A stretch of 64,000 bases of DNA from Psilocybe azurescens (taxonomy: Eukaryota > Basidiomycota > Agaricomycetes > Agaricales > Agrocybaceae), in NCBI GenBank assembly GCA_023853785.1, contig JAJIRX010000598.1:110657-174656 (forward strand), written 5' to 3'. Within the stretch, counting starts at the first letter, position 1; every line of letters begins with the position of its first letter. The notes beneath the pieces were generated by a model. It worked only from the letters and a program-made list of their open reading frames with translations, was not told the DNA's origin and did no database searches. A program made the translations under genes and the position numbers. This document shows positions 12,454-25,100 of this stretch, piece by piece.

Positions 12454-15400
12454 TCATAATTCGCCGTATTTGGTTAACTACGACGATATGACGGATCAGT
12501 GAAAGGTGACCCAGGAGATATATGAAAAACTTACATCGAGAGTTAATGTTCGTGAGCTATTAACATCTTGATCGCGGTATATACCGACCAAGGACTGACC
12601 GCGTTCGTACAGCGAATTTTTCAAACTGATAACGACGAACTGGAAAGTATCTGAGGCATGGGCACGAATGTAATTTGCCACTTTGGCAACATTAGTATTA
12701 TCCAATGCCGCGTCCACTTCGTCAAGAACGAAGAACGGAGCGGGTTGGTAGCTGGGAGAGAATATACGATAAGCCTCGGTGCAGTTATAGAATGTATGCA
12801 CTAACCTATGGATTGCAAACAACAGAGCCAAAGCTGCGACCGTCTTTTCTCCACCTGACAGTTGCTCCATATCACGGAACCGTTTCATTGGAGGCATAGC
12901 ATGATACTTGATACCGCCATTATATGGTTCCTATATCGAAATTGGATTAACATACGTCCTGGACTCCTTATGATACGAAGTAGACATACTTCGCTGTCTT
13001 CAAGACTGAGATATGCAACACCCCCATGGGAGATGCTTTACCCTTTGTCAGCTCTTTGTAAACCTCATCGATACGATCGGAGATGTGGTTGTAAGCTTTG
13101 TTGAAAAGGTCACATCTGTCTCTGAAGTCAGAACTCTGTTTTCTTCAAAATGTAAAACAGACAAACCGTCGCTTCTTCACGTCATTGAAATGGTCACGTG
13201 CCGTTTTAGAATCCTTCCTGGCTTTCTCGGCCTCTTTCTCTGTATCTGCCAGTTTGTTCTCCACATCGTCAAGACTGGATCAAGAGTTGTGTTAGTTAAG
13301 TATATAAGGGCAACCATAGAAATTGTACCAACCGCTCCATTGCTTTCATATTCGGGGCCATGCGCTCAATTTCGGCTATCTTGTCTGTAATTTCTTTATC
13401 GAGTTTTGCAAGAAGCTGAGCTGGATCTTCGCCACCATCTTGGTCAATAGAATCGAAATCGACCTGAATACCGTAATCGGCGACGACTTTGGGTCTCTGT
13501 GTCCCGTTTTCATCCTCGTCGACGTCCATTGCCATCTCCTCCCGAAGGTTCTGCCATTTGGTAAGAAACAAGGTCGAAGAAGGAAGGTCTGCAATTTACC
13601 TCTTCCATAGGAACGCGCTTCAGGTCGCCTTCAAGCAACGGCAATTTGATCTCTTCAAGTCGGCATTTACGATATATAGCTGATCGCTCCAGAGCGAGTT
13701 TCTCAATCTCATCGTTCTATAGATGTAGTCTGTAAGAATGTTGAACAAAAGAACAATCTGCATTCTACGCACACAAAGGGCGATCTCTTTCAAAGCCTGA
13801 TCGAGGACCTTGGACGATTTCAGCGCCGTCTTTTTGACCTGATCGACGACTTTAGACTTCTCATCCAGGATTTCTTGCACCGATCCCAGTTCTTCCTTCA
13901 ACTTTGCCACCACCGTCTCTGAGGCTTCGATGTCTTTCTCTGCAGCAATTTTCTGTTCTTCCAAATTAGCCAGATTGACACGTTCAACCTCAATCAGGCT
14001 ATCCAGACGCGACAAACGGTCATGGACGGTTGTAAGGCCTTCGTTTTCAAATGCGGCTCTAACATCATTCATAATGAAAAAGATCACAAAAGAAAACTTA
14101 AGAGGCCAAAAGAGCTTACTGATTACTGAGTCGAGCAATCTGGGTGTCAAATCGCAGACGAGCCTGACTTTCCTCTTGGGCGACTTTGAGTTGTCGCTCT
14201 TCATATTCTCGGATATTGGAAACGCGAATTTTACGGCAAAAAGCAGCAAAAACGCTGTCTTCAGCAGCGTTTACGGCGACTGAAAGTTGTTCAATTCTTT
14301 GCTGCAGAGCCTTGTGCGAGTTTTTCGCCTAAACGTAAAAAGTGAGAGGTGTTCCGGGAAAGGAGAACTTGGCCGAGTATACCTTTTTCAGTTCCGGGGA
14401 TATGGACTTCAATTCACGATCGATGTGCTTGAGCTCGTCTTTGAGACCCGTAATACGCAATTTACAAGCTCTCTATATCATAATTTTAGCAAGTTAATTG
14501 TGGTGGACGATTTGAACCTACAAGATCATCTCTGGCAACGGTGATATTGGCCTCCAGTCCCGAGATATCAGCGATGAGTGACTCGTCCGTCTTGCCGCGG
14601 GGTTTTTGCTTGCTAAGTTCACGTTGTTCCGCCAACAGAGTATCTCGAGCGCGAATCCAGCCTGAATGCGCCTCGTTAATGGTTGTATGCGACAGTATTG
14701 GAACAAATTGTTTACCCTGGACTTCTTTCTCGTCCCACTTCTTGCTATTGTCACGGGTACTCTTACCACCTGTAATGAGACCGCTCTTATGGATTACAGT
14801 GCCTTCCAAAGTCACAGCTGCAAACAAAGTTCAATGCCCATCGTCGTCAGAGTCCAAAGACAAGCATTACCTTTGATTTCTTGGCCCTTCTCATAACACA
14901 CAAATCTCGCGATCGCCATGGTATCGCACACCAGCGCATTCCCACAGGCATGATGAATAGCTCTCTCGATGGCAGGCTCATACTGCACCAAATCGACGGC
15001 CATACGCGCACCCTTGGCGAAAGACCGGAACTTGTCGTTGATGGGCTTGACCTGAATGGTATCGAGCGGAATGAAAGTGGCCTGTCCAGCACGTTGGTTA
15101 CGCATGTACTCGATGCAGTCGATGGCCGTTTTCTCTTCGTCCACTACGATAGCATCGATGTTGCGTCCGAGAATGACCGATATAGCAGTCTCGAATTTGC
15201 GCGCACTGGGCTTACATAGGTCAACGACACGCCCACGCACGCCTGAAGTCAAAAAGAATTAGAGTTGTATGGGACTGATAAGAAAAAGTAGGGAGACTGA
15301 CCAGGGAATAGGCGTTGCAGGTTGGCCAGTGTTTCTTTTAGCCTCGCTTCCTTCTCCGACTCGTGCTTCTCGACACCGGCCTGGAGGAGGTGTTGATATA

Positions 15401-17254
15401 TAGTTTGCAGTTTTTCATCGGCCTCTACTTGCAATTTCCTGGAATTACGGTCATGCAGTGCACAATGTATAGGAATATGCCTCGACTCACGTTATTCTTG
15501 CTTTTTCGGACTGTTGGTTATCGAGCTCTTGTCGTACACCCGCAAGTTCGGTTTGAAGCGAAGCAATTTTGTCATCCAACTAGGCAAAACCTAAGTAACG
15601 AACTTGGCTAAATTACAACGAGAATGCTTACCTCTTGCTTCTTCGCGTTCTGAGAGTCAAGCTCTTCTGTGCGAAGAGTCTTCTTTTCTAGATAGCCTTC
15701 TTCCCGTTCTGATAGTTGTGCCAGTGCCCGAGCTGATGTCTTTTCTTCACGAGTAAGAGTCTCAAGGGATTGTCGTTCATCGACAGCAAGAACGCTTGAA
15801 GAAGCTTTTCTATAACAGAAATGCCATTAAAACGTGTGTCAGACATAATACGAAAACTAACATACAGTTTCCTGTATTCTTCCAGACTTTCTTCACTCAA
15901 AGCGACGTTGTGCTGAGATGCTTTCCGCTGTTCCTCTACGAAGAATTAGATCGGGAGTAACGGAAGAGGTGGTAATGAGATTAAACCTACCCTGTGCTCG
16001 TTCGGCAGCCTTTCGTACGCTGACAAGCTCCTTCTCTAGTGCTGCGACCTTGGTCTGCAGTTGTGCCTCATTCTTTGCGAGCTCATCCTTTGATTTGAGT
16101 GCGTTGTTGAGCTTCCGTGTCGCATGCGTGATCTGGGCCTCTTTCTCCACTAGTTCGGGCCTCTACAGAGAGATTGAGTATTAGTCTTTCTAGGTGCGTC
16201 ATTTTAACGCACTTTGCCTTCCAACGCCTTCTCAGCCTTCTTGATACCCTTCTCTTTCTGCATGACAGACGTTCTGGCTTTAGCCTGATCGGCTCGCGCC
16301 GCTTCCAGAGCTTGGTCGTGTGCCTTTTGCTCCTGTCTCAACTTTGTAAGTTCTTTGTTCTTTGTAACAATTTCTCGGGTATTGTCTTCAATTCCCATGT
16401 CGATATGATAGAGTTTGGTCAGAACACGGTCGAGTATGAGTTGATCCTTCTCCTGGCACAATGCATCGAATCGATCTGCTTCTGTTTTCTGCTCTTTGTA
16501 CTGCTTGATCTCTCCCGCGATCCCTCTTCGCTTCGTGAAGTTGAATGTGGCATTCTCCGTCGCCCGCTCCTGCGCTTCCTTGGCCTTCTCATACTCTGCG
16601 GAGAGCTCCAGTGAGCCGCTGATCTGTTCAATAAGTCGCGAAAGCTCGCGGGGTGATTGAGACGCGACAGCCTCGACATCTCCCTGGAACACGAGAAAGT
16701 TCTTGGCTTTGACGAGAATGTTGTGAGAGATAAGCGCCGCGTTGTACGCTGAGTACGTGACGACTTTGTTGTTCAGTTTATATTCCGATGCTCCCGTGGT
16801 TGATATTCTAGTAGTTCGGTCAGTACAACGCGTCGGTGGCACGCTGAACAGTCTTACGTTCGTTGAAACTTCCATTCTTTCTTGTTCTCGTCGGCATAAA
16901 CCGCCATGACCCATGCTTTTTTGCTGTTCCCTCTCCCTCCTCCTCTTCCTCCTCCTCTTCGTCTGCCGCTACCGAATCTTCAGCATTATCCTTCGCCAAC
17001 CGTCTGCCGCGATAGACAAGATCTTTCAGCTGAGAACTTCGAAGCTGAGCACTTTTCACGCCCAACACAAAGGAGATAGCGTCCATAAGATTGGATTTTC
17101 CTGCTCCATTTGGTCCAACGATAGATGTAAAGTTCATAAAAGGACCTATCGTCTGGTGTCCTCTAATTTATGGTCAGTGCTTGATATAGCTTGAAGTGAG
17201 CTTTACTCACCTATACGACTTGAAATCGCATACTTCTATGCGTACGAGAGGCAT
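12454..17254 (-). CDS. SMC1: Cohesin subunit SMC1
   Basis: Structural-maintenance-of-chromosomes ATPase that, with SMC3 and the kleisin, forms the cohesin ring on chromatin. The start at 17254 gives [16 protein letters not shown] and, after an intron, the Walker A loop GPNGAGKSN. Next come an acidic Glu-rich loop, [18 protein letters not shown], a long coiled coil, the hinge ([15 protein letters not shown] to [13 protein letters not shown]), the second coiled coil, the signature motif LSGGEK, Walker B with [15 protein letters not shown], and the C-terminus [15 protein letters not shown]. Many introns are present. The last joins TLTLD to LTKYGEL across GTAAGT...CGTAG, placing the stop at 12456..12454. 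The frame breaks at six T (16917-16922, plus strand). One more base gives [19 protein letters not shown], the family sequence; without it the coiled coil would be lost. Because SMC1 is expected to be essential, an assembly error is the likely cause. Confidence 0.95.
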
Positions 17255-17296
17255 TTTGAGATCCCTGGGGCTCTTTAGAACTAGCCAGTAAGCTCG

Positions 17297-17356
17297 AAAT
17301 CGCGTAAGTAGTTCAAAAGTAGCTGGTAATTTATCGGCCAAGCGTCGACGCGCTCA
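17297..17356 (-). promoter_or_regulatory. Two MBF-like ACGCG cores upstream of SMC1
   Basis: ACGCG cores occur at 17301-17305 (minus strand) and 17348-17352 (plus strand, inside the palindrome GCGTCGACGC), 47-98 nt upstream of the SMC1 start. In yeasts the MluI-box factor MBF binds ACGCGT and drives G1/S genes including cohesin subunits. A role here is inference. Confidence 0.3.
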
Positions 17357-17593
17357 GTAGAACAAGGACATTTAGACTCCGATATGTCACGTGAGTCACA
17401 AATTGCAGCCATTGCCTTCAAGTCCACTTTTAAACGTCTAAGCTTCAAGTTTCAAGCTCAAGTTCATACTGAGATCCTTCGTGTTCGTGCTCAATTCATT
17501 CCAGCAAAAATACAGTCCCCCTTTACCTTCAAACGAACTCAATTTTTGTCTCTATGCCATAATACAATGGTTAACGTCATTTTTATTTAGAAA

Positions 17594-18561
17594 TCAAGAC
17601 CCGGTCTGAAGTTCTTTATCGGTGAGAGGAACATACTGCAAAGACAGGTCAACTAACGAAATTGAACTTGTCAGAAAACGAAGCTTACTCGAACCCCCAT
17701 AACTTGGGAACGTGATACATGCCCTTGCTCATCTTTATCGATGTGCTCGATTTTCTGATCATAATCCCCCACCGGGATGAACATTCGTCCTGGTTTTGCA
17801 AGCTGATCTATTAACTCCTGTGGCACTGTGGGCGCGGCAGCACCGACGTGAATCGCATTATATGGGCCTGATCCAGTTCTATCAAATCAACGCGATATAA
17901 CCCTGAAATAATGGCATACCACCAGCAGGATATCCAAGCCGACCATCTCCTACGATCATCGTAATCTCTCCATTTTCCATGGCCTTGCCTCGTCCGTCTT
18001 TTTGATATTTTCAATGGAAGCATCAACAAGCTCTGGGATGTGGTCAATTCCGACTACTTTTCCACCTGGGCTGACGAGCTCATGTAACACCGAGACGAGG
18101 TAGCCGGACCCACTTCCGACGTCGAGTACTTTCGATCCCTGGTGAAGATAAGGCAACAGATGCTCCGTTGCGTATGCATGCTATCGTTATGACGGTGAGC
18201 TCCGGGTGAGAGTCGAGATAGTACGTGATTCTGCTTGCCATATGTGGGGCACTTATTGTTGCTCCGTGTCCGATAAGTCTGTTGGGTGCAATATTTCAAC
18301 GACAGGCGTAAGTAGGGTGACTGCCAAAATACGGAACTGAGGTGAATCCAGGTAAGCTTCCCCTTTTCTGGAGACATAATTCGCCCTATCAACTGCATTC
18401 ATCGCCTATATGAACCCGCATATTCAATGTATCGCATGGAGAATATTAGATCAGTGATAACTTGTAAGTACCTTCACAACTCTCTCAGAACGTATGATAC
18501 CATTGGTCTTCAGATTGGAAACAAGTTGAGAATTGGTTTTTCCCGTGCAGGACCACGCCAT
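17594..18561 (-). CDS. Protein-L-isoaspartate O-methyltransferase
   Basis: Methylates isoaspartyl residues in damaged proteins using S-adenosylmethionine, starting their repair. The start at 18561 gives [20 protein letters not shown]. Next exons read [29 protein letters not shown], then [15 protein letters not shown] and the SAM motif [11 protein letters not shown] with [10 protein letters not shown]. After a frame break come [44 protein letters not shown] and a last exon [13 protein letters not shown]. The domain is complete. The break sits at five T (17999-18003, plus strand); a sixth restores [17 protein letters not shown]. One intron (18181-18238) must use a GC donor: ATG|GCAAGC...ATAG|CAT. 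It lies 340 nt upstream of SMC1 on the same strand and is divergent from the F-box gene. Confidence 0.92.
18181..18238 (-). other. GC-AG intron in the isoaspartate methyltransferase
   Basis: A 58-nt intron with donor GCAAGC and acceptor GATAG. Joining at these ends gives [13 protein letters not shown] in frame, the conserved family sequence. The only nearby GT donor (GTACTA) puts the next exon out of frame. Confidence 0.75.
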
Positions 18562-18896
18562 GTTCTTGCAATATGTTGTACGCCAAATGATTGCTTGGTA
18601 GTGACATGTGTTATGTCAAGATTGCATACGCCGCGCAGCCAATAATGTAAGTGATGTCATTGTTTGTTCAAAATAACATGCGCACGTGGCGGACACTACT
18701 ACCGAGTTCTCACATAACCAGCTTACTTCGTTTATCTGCTCGTCTTCAACGTTCAACTCCTGTTCATTTCGTCTTCCTTGTACCAGCAGGCTTAATATAG
18801 TCACGAGCCAGACTATAGTGATCTACGTCCTTGGTAATGATACTCTTGGACACGTTCTGTTAAAGGGACTGGAAAGCTTTCGAACAAAAAATAGGG
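18562..18896. promoter_or_regulatory. Divergent promoter, methyltransferase / F-box gene
   Basis: 335 nt between two start codons facing away from each other, with no other coding potential. No clear TATA box was seen. Confidence 0.4.
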
Positions 18897-20515
18897 ATGG
18901 CCTCATTCCAAAATCTTCACATTGATATACACTTGAGTGTTATTCAACTCCTCGACCCTTATAATGTGGTATCCCTTGGTATGGTAAGTTGCAGAGTGTG
19001 GGCCTCCGTAAAATTTCTAACGCGACTGAACCGTTAACAACAGACCTGCACATCGTTACGAGAGGCGTCCATCCAACGTTCTGTTTGGATACCACTGCTA
19101 TATTCTATCTGCTCAGCAAACGGCCTCTTTAAACCAACCTATACTCTTGCACAAATGTCTGTAATAGAGATTCAACGAGTAGTCTTTAGTCCAGCTAGAA
19201 TGTTCTCTCTTTACAACAAGCATCTATGCTCGAGTGATCGAGTCTGGCCAGCAGTTTCCGAGAGAGTCGTCCTCCCAGGAGTTTTAGATACCGCTGGTAA
19301 CTTTACCAGATATTTGTTTCTAATCCCTGGTGGCCGATTTCTTGTTAGCTACTCTGGGTATTGGCGACACCTTTGCGTGTGGGATTTGGACGCTGTAAGC
19401 TCAGCGAATTCCCAACCACTCGTTAAATGGAGATATCGGCTACAGATGCCCATTACGTGCTCTCAGGATGCCACCGGGACTGCAATCCGAATTGCCGCTC
19501 TAGCAAGTCCAGTCTCCGAAGAATTATTGTGAGTGGCCTGTCTTTGGTTTGGCATCTACTCTAAAATCAAGTAGGGCCCCCATCCCGCAGTATCATATTT
19601 TTGAGCATCAGCTTGGATCCTCCCCAACAGCAACTAAAATATATAAAGCAAATGTGCCACAGCGTAATGGTGCTCTTATGCTGCGTTTCTTGAGTGGTGA
19701 TATCTTCGTCGAAATCCATGGACCTTGTATCTATATGTGGGATATTGCTCGAAACGTGTGGTTTTCCTGGAAGCATGGAGTGAAGGCGGTGCAGGCGGTG
19801 GGTATGAACATCGTAACCCTAGGTTCTGAAATGACGTGAATCCAATCAGGCCTTTATCGACCACGGCAAGGTTATTCTGATTGACATGGAACGGGTTCGA
19901 TGCTGGAAGATTCCTGTCTACCGTGCATGGGTCTTATTCGACAAACTCATGCCAGTTGACTTCACCCCACACTTCATATCACCAATCAACCAGCCCTCCA
20001 GCCCAATCTATCATCTGGCTCGAAACCATTTATCAGTATGCAGAGCTTCGAGCTCCTGGTACAATGGCCTACCGGTCGTCCCTTTACTTTTCGACATCAT
20101 CGAAGCCGGGAGTAGCTCAGAGTACTTCACCGTATCATATAGCATACATGGAGGCGCAGGTAGCTATGGTGACACCGATGAAAGGATCGACGCAACAGCC
20201 ACAGCTTTAATTCAAGACCTCAACTATGGAGATTTGCCAATAGCATGGGATAGTTGGCGTATGTTAAATGGTCAGACATTCAAATGCTTCAGTAACTTCG
20301 ATACCATCCAACTTGCTGTATCCGGAGACAAAGTGACCAAGGCAGCAGAAAAGGTCTACTCGTATTACGACCCCGTCGTAAATTTGGTGAATACGGGTAA
20401 TAACCTCCTCCAACATGGCGAATTTTCGTTTGATCCCATGTCAGGGAGACTCTGCCATGCATCGCTATCAGACGAAGGATCTATCGTTGTTCTGGATTTT
20501 CTTCGGGGATGTTGA
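18897..20515 (+). CDS. F-box-like protein with beta-propeller-like C-terminus
   Basis: Probably a substrate adaptor of an SCF ubiquitin ligase; target unknown. The start at 18897 leads to a short degenerate F-box, LHIDIHLSVIQLLDPYNVVS, then TCTSLREASIQ in the next exon. Later segments show repeats typical of this agaricomycete family: LFLIPGGRFLVSYSGYW, HLCVWDLDA, CIYMWDIARNVWFSW and VILIDMERVRCW, resembling WD-type blades without canonical WD40 spacing. Introns use GTAAGT, GTGAGT and GTGGGT donors; the last joins AVQA to AFIDHGKV. The stop after VVLDFLRGC is at 20513-20515. No frame break is needed. It is a paralogue of the gene at 30606-32466 and of the relic near 59.5 kb. Confidence 0.7.
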
Positions 20516-22116
20516 TGGTCCTCATAATACCCAAAGAGGTGTTCTAACCCAATAGTCCCCACTTCCGATGCCACCTCCATGCATAGTTAGAGGCTCAGAA
20601 GTTGGAGGATGATAGTTCACAGCAACCAACCATGGATCCGAAAACTTGCTATGGGTGGTTACAGATCAGCGAATAAGATATGCCCAAGAGATACCACGAT
20701 GTATATCATACGTTCACGGGTATTCCCATATTCTCACTATCAATCTCCTCAGTTCAATAGATGCCCATTACCTTTGAAGCTCTAGAAATCTATTGAGCCA
20801 CCGGACCCGCCGATCTTCCTCGTGGACGCACATCAATGAGAGCAAACTGACATCTTCAAACGTGATTGTACCCCTCCGACAGTCAGCTGGTCGAGCATCT
20901 GTGATACTGTTGAAGGATTTGCGGTCTCCGTTGTATTAGACGCAGTACCTAATCGACAGATTAATATCATCTACCCCCTTCAATAAGCCCCCGTCTGGTT
21001 ATGCTTCAATCCCTATGAACAACCTCTAATATATGGTACTGGACTATACATTGTCTAAGCAGGCAAATTAGTATTGAACACATCATATATAGCTCGAATT
21101 ACTCGCTTAAAGTGTGGTTCGTCGGTAGCCTACAAGTAAATATACGTTTTGAACGATCCCCAACAAATGAGGATAGCGAGAACTGGAAGTCAGATTAAGC
21201 GCCGAATTTGAGAGTACACACTACATCAAACGTGGGATGAAGAGTGACTGCATGGACGTGTCCACCATGATACTATAACAACCGCGAGCGGTATAGTATA
21301 CCATTTACCTTGACTATTGGGCTGCTCTCCTTTTCGCACGCTCTACCGAGAGCTCAAGTCGGCCAGATTTCGCGAACTACATCAACACATCAATTCAGCT
21401 TCTCTTCATCACAAAAGTAGACGACACCCCTCTTCCCAAAAGTATAGGGAATGAGAGGTATGAGCTAGTTGCTGGTTGGTAAAAAAAAATAACTCAATCC
21501 AGTAACAGATTTGACTTGACGTGCAAAATGAGGGCCGAGAATCTAGTAATTTTGGGATTTCTTACGCACCGAATGAATGCTCTAGTGAGCAGAAGGTACG
21601 GTACATCTTGATGGCCTATATTAACAAAATGAAAATTCATGTATACCAAGAGCCACTCAAGAGAAATACAGAGATCCCGCTCCGATCTTTTGCAAAGCGT
21701 TTGGACGCCGAACATAAACATCGCAATCATACCATTATCGTGGGGGTCTACTCATTCATCAAAATTACGACGGTTCCTCTTCCATGGTCTACACTTATCT
21801 ACGAAACGAGTAAATAAAGAAGGAAGGGGTAAATACGAGGAAGAGTCAGAAACCGATATAAATTGCTAGTAATATTGTACAAATTTAAAAGAACAGTCAT
21901 TTCTATGTACTCGTTCGTAGAGGGAAAGAAAAAAAAGAGAAACAAAAACAAAAAGGAGGCAGGGACGATCGGAAGCAGTATGACGAAGGGGAACAAAGCA
22001 TCTATATAACAGATGGGAGTTGTTGGATGGGAGGGAGAAGAAAAAGGTCAAGAACCAACAATCAATCAATCAAAAAAGAAAAGAAAAGAAAAAATAGAAA
22101 CCCCCGTATGTATAGT
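20516..22116. other. Intergenic, no gene recognised
   Basis: Small open frames near 21494-21869 overlap antisense and lack domain or splice evidence. The right end (about 22040-22110) is purine-rich with TCAA and AAAAGA repeats and is probably the 3' flank of the trehalose gene. Confidence 0.45.
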
Positions 22117-25100
22117 CTAGACGTCTTTCTTTCCCTTCCTCAAGCTCGCACTGCTCCCGGGACGACGAAGTCCGAAAATACGTCCCAAAACCGAATGACC
22201 CCCACCTCCACTACCGCTACCGCTACCCTGACTCGAGCCCGAAGGCACATCCATGCCCAAGCTCAAGCTCATCGCCCTCCTAAATCTCTTCCCAACCCCC
22301 TTTTCTGGAATAGGCGTGGCGAAAATGACCAACAAAAAAAAGGAGGAAGGGCCGCATAGAAAAAGAAAGAGAGCGAAGGCGAGAGAGAGAGAAAGAGAAG
22401 GGTCAAGGTCAGAGGTTAGCTTTCTCGGGCGTCTCCCGGGCCCCATCCCCAGACGCACCGAGTGCAGCAGCATTAGCAACAGGCGTCCCCTGCCTCTCCG
22501 GCGTCGGCACATATGGCACGTCCTTCACCAACGACAGCATATGCTCCACCACCTCCTGTGGCGTTGTCACATGCCAGCTCGCCAGCGTGCGCTTGCTGCT
22601 GTGCCCGACAGCGGTCGTGAACACCGCCTGGGATTGGATGGCGAGCTCTACGGGCGGCGCGTTGGGGTTGTCGACGAGCGTCACGGACACCGGCGCGTCC
22701 ATCGTCACTTTCGTCGTCCCGGGTGGGAAGAGGAGGAGCGATCGGAACATGTCTTCGTCGGTCTATAGATTGATGTAATAGAGCGGACAAATTATTAAAA
22801 GAAATGAGTCGACTCGGATTAAAAACACGTTACCTTATCATCGCCCGCGCAGAAGATGAACTCTGCGTCTGGGTTCTGATACAATATCCGCTTCACGATC
22901 TCGCCCTATACGATAACACCATCAACCTCTACTACCCAACATATCCCGCCGAGAAAACACCGTACCTTATTTACAGCAATAGGTCTGACTTCCAGATTCT
23001 TCTTCCCAAGAAGAACTATATAAAAATGAAGTCCCCGGCAGTAAATCGGAGAAAATCAAGTGCATACCTTCGATCGGCCTCTTATGAGCCAGGTTATTTT
23101 CCAACAGATCTTGACACTGGCGACACTGGAACTGACTGAATAGAGAATCCAGAATTAGTAAAAGACCGAACATTAACCTCTACGAGCAGAACCATGCCCA
23201 CTTACCCCCACTCGGGATCACTCGATCGATAATGCCACGTAATCGAGCTCTTCTTCATCTCAATATGACTTCCGGTAGTCCTCTAATCGCATGGAAAACG
23301 CGTGAGTACCACGATACCAGCCCAATTAGAATAATACGCACCTCAGTGTAATATCTGAAAATCTCCTCAACTTCTGCCATCCAGCTCATATCCAAGTTCT
23401 TGGTGAAATTTGTCCACTCGCTCGACCCGCGTTCCCGGACGAACCCACCATGCTCCGCCGAGAATCCGACATTCTTCAAATGCCCTAAGTGCTGTTCGAG
23501 GAATGCGCCATCGCGTCCAGAGATGATATATACAATGTTATGAGGGTCTGCCGAAAGCTTCTCGAGCGCCTCGAGAGTCGCTGCTGACGGCGTAGCGGCG
23601 GACGGAACTTTGACGATGGGCGCTAGTGTACCCTATCATATAAGAACAAACGATGAGTGATGAGCGAAGAAGTTCATGCAAGAAATGAATAAGAGGGAAA
23701 TACGGACATCGTAATCGAACAAGAACAACCTCTTCTTCGCCTTTGAGTATAATCCTTCCAAGAGATCTTTGGGAATATACGGAGTCTGACGTGCCATACC
23801 CTGCAAGCCCAGCTGTCCCAAAAGCATCTTGCACAAAACAGCAGCCCAGGTATGCGATGTGTGGACCGTGACGACCTTGTACAGCTTGGCATGACGGGTG
23901 GCCTTCTCCGCAGGGTCCATAACAAGACCTTGATTGATCGCCGTCGCGACATCCTATAACAATTGAAAGTCGTTAAGACAATGCCCATTTAACACCGATG
24001 TAAAAGAACATACGCCAAGGTTCCACGGGTTGACCAAAAGTGCGTCCTCCATGTTCTTACTGATTCCCATAAACTCACTCAAAACGACGGGACTCTTCGC
24101 CGTATCGTTCTGCGCAATGACGAACTCCATGCACGTGGTGTTCATACCGTCCCTCAGGGGCGTAATAACAGCCAGATCAGCAACGCTCAGCAGGGCATAA
24201 AATTCATCCTTCTTCAACGTCTGGTGGCTATAAATCCATCCAGAGAAACGAGCGTCAACTCTGAAACGAAAATGCACAGGAAAGATAATAAGACGAACTA
24301 GTGGTGCACAGGGATGAAGTCCAAGCTTCCGTATTCGCCGTTGATATGAGCCACAAGCTCGCTGACCATGCGCTCGAGTTTCGGCGAGTCGGTGAGCGCA
24401 GGGCTCGTCACTTGGATCATCACAACATTACCAATCCACTCGGGATAATCCTGCAAGAGTTTCTCGAAAGCCCGGAGCTGCAAGAACAACGCATATTGAG
24501 TTCCTCCGCAGACATTTCATGTAGTACAGACTTGAACAGACCTTTTGGAGAACACCCTTGACAACATCGAGCTTATCGCGCCCAACAATGATCTTTTTGC
24601 CCTCGTAGAGATTCCTGAGCGCCTCAAACTTGGGCTTGATACCAGGTCGCGTGCTAAAAATACACAATAAGATGGGGAGTCCTAAAAGAGGGGGATCAGT
24701 CCATACATGTCTCTCGCGACTCTTTCCGCGTCAATTCCGACAGGGCAATGCATGACAGCAGTGACATGACCCTCCACGTCAATTCCGCGCGAAGTGGTCT
24801 CATATCCACATACACGAATACAGGTGGAAATAAAATGGCGCGAATACGGGAGTATGTCTGAAACGCGTAAGTTGAGACAGCATGTATAAACGTAAAATCA
24901 CGATTCCATACTAACCTGGAAACAAACGAGGTTGGCTCCGAGCATACCGTCCAAGATTTCCTTGCGACCTGGGGTTTATCCTTGGTTAGTAAAAGGATTC
25001 TGGGCCAGGGGTTCAACCATGCCAAGCTTTCAGGGCGAGCACCTCCATAACACAACACGCGTACATTCAAAAGCGCGACGACGTCATTCATGAACGTGTG

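Noticed and set aside
14881..15219. 112-codon plus-strand frame over SMC1
   Set aside because: Antisense shadow of the SMC1 hinge exon.
19567..19864. Minus-strand frames over the F-box gene
   Set aside because: Shadows of conserved plus-strand exons.
22253..22768. 171-codon open frame on the plus strand
   Set aside because: It lies antisense to the conserved C-terminus of the trehalose phosphatase and its composition is that of a shadow frame.
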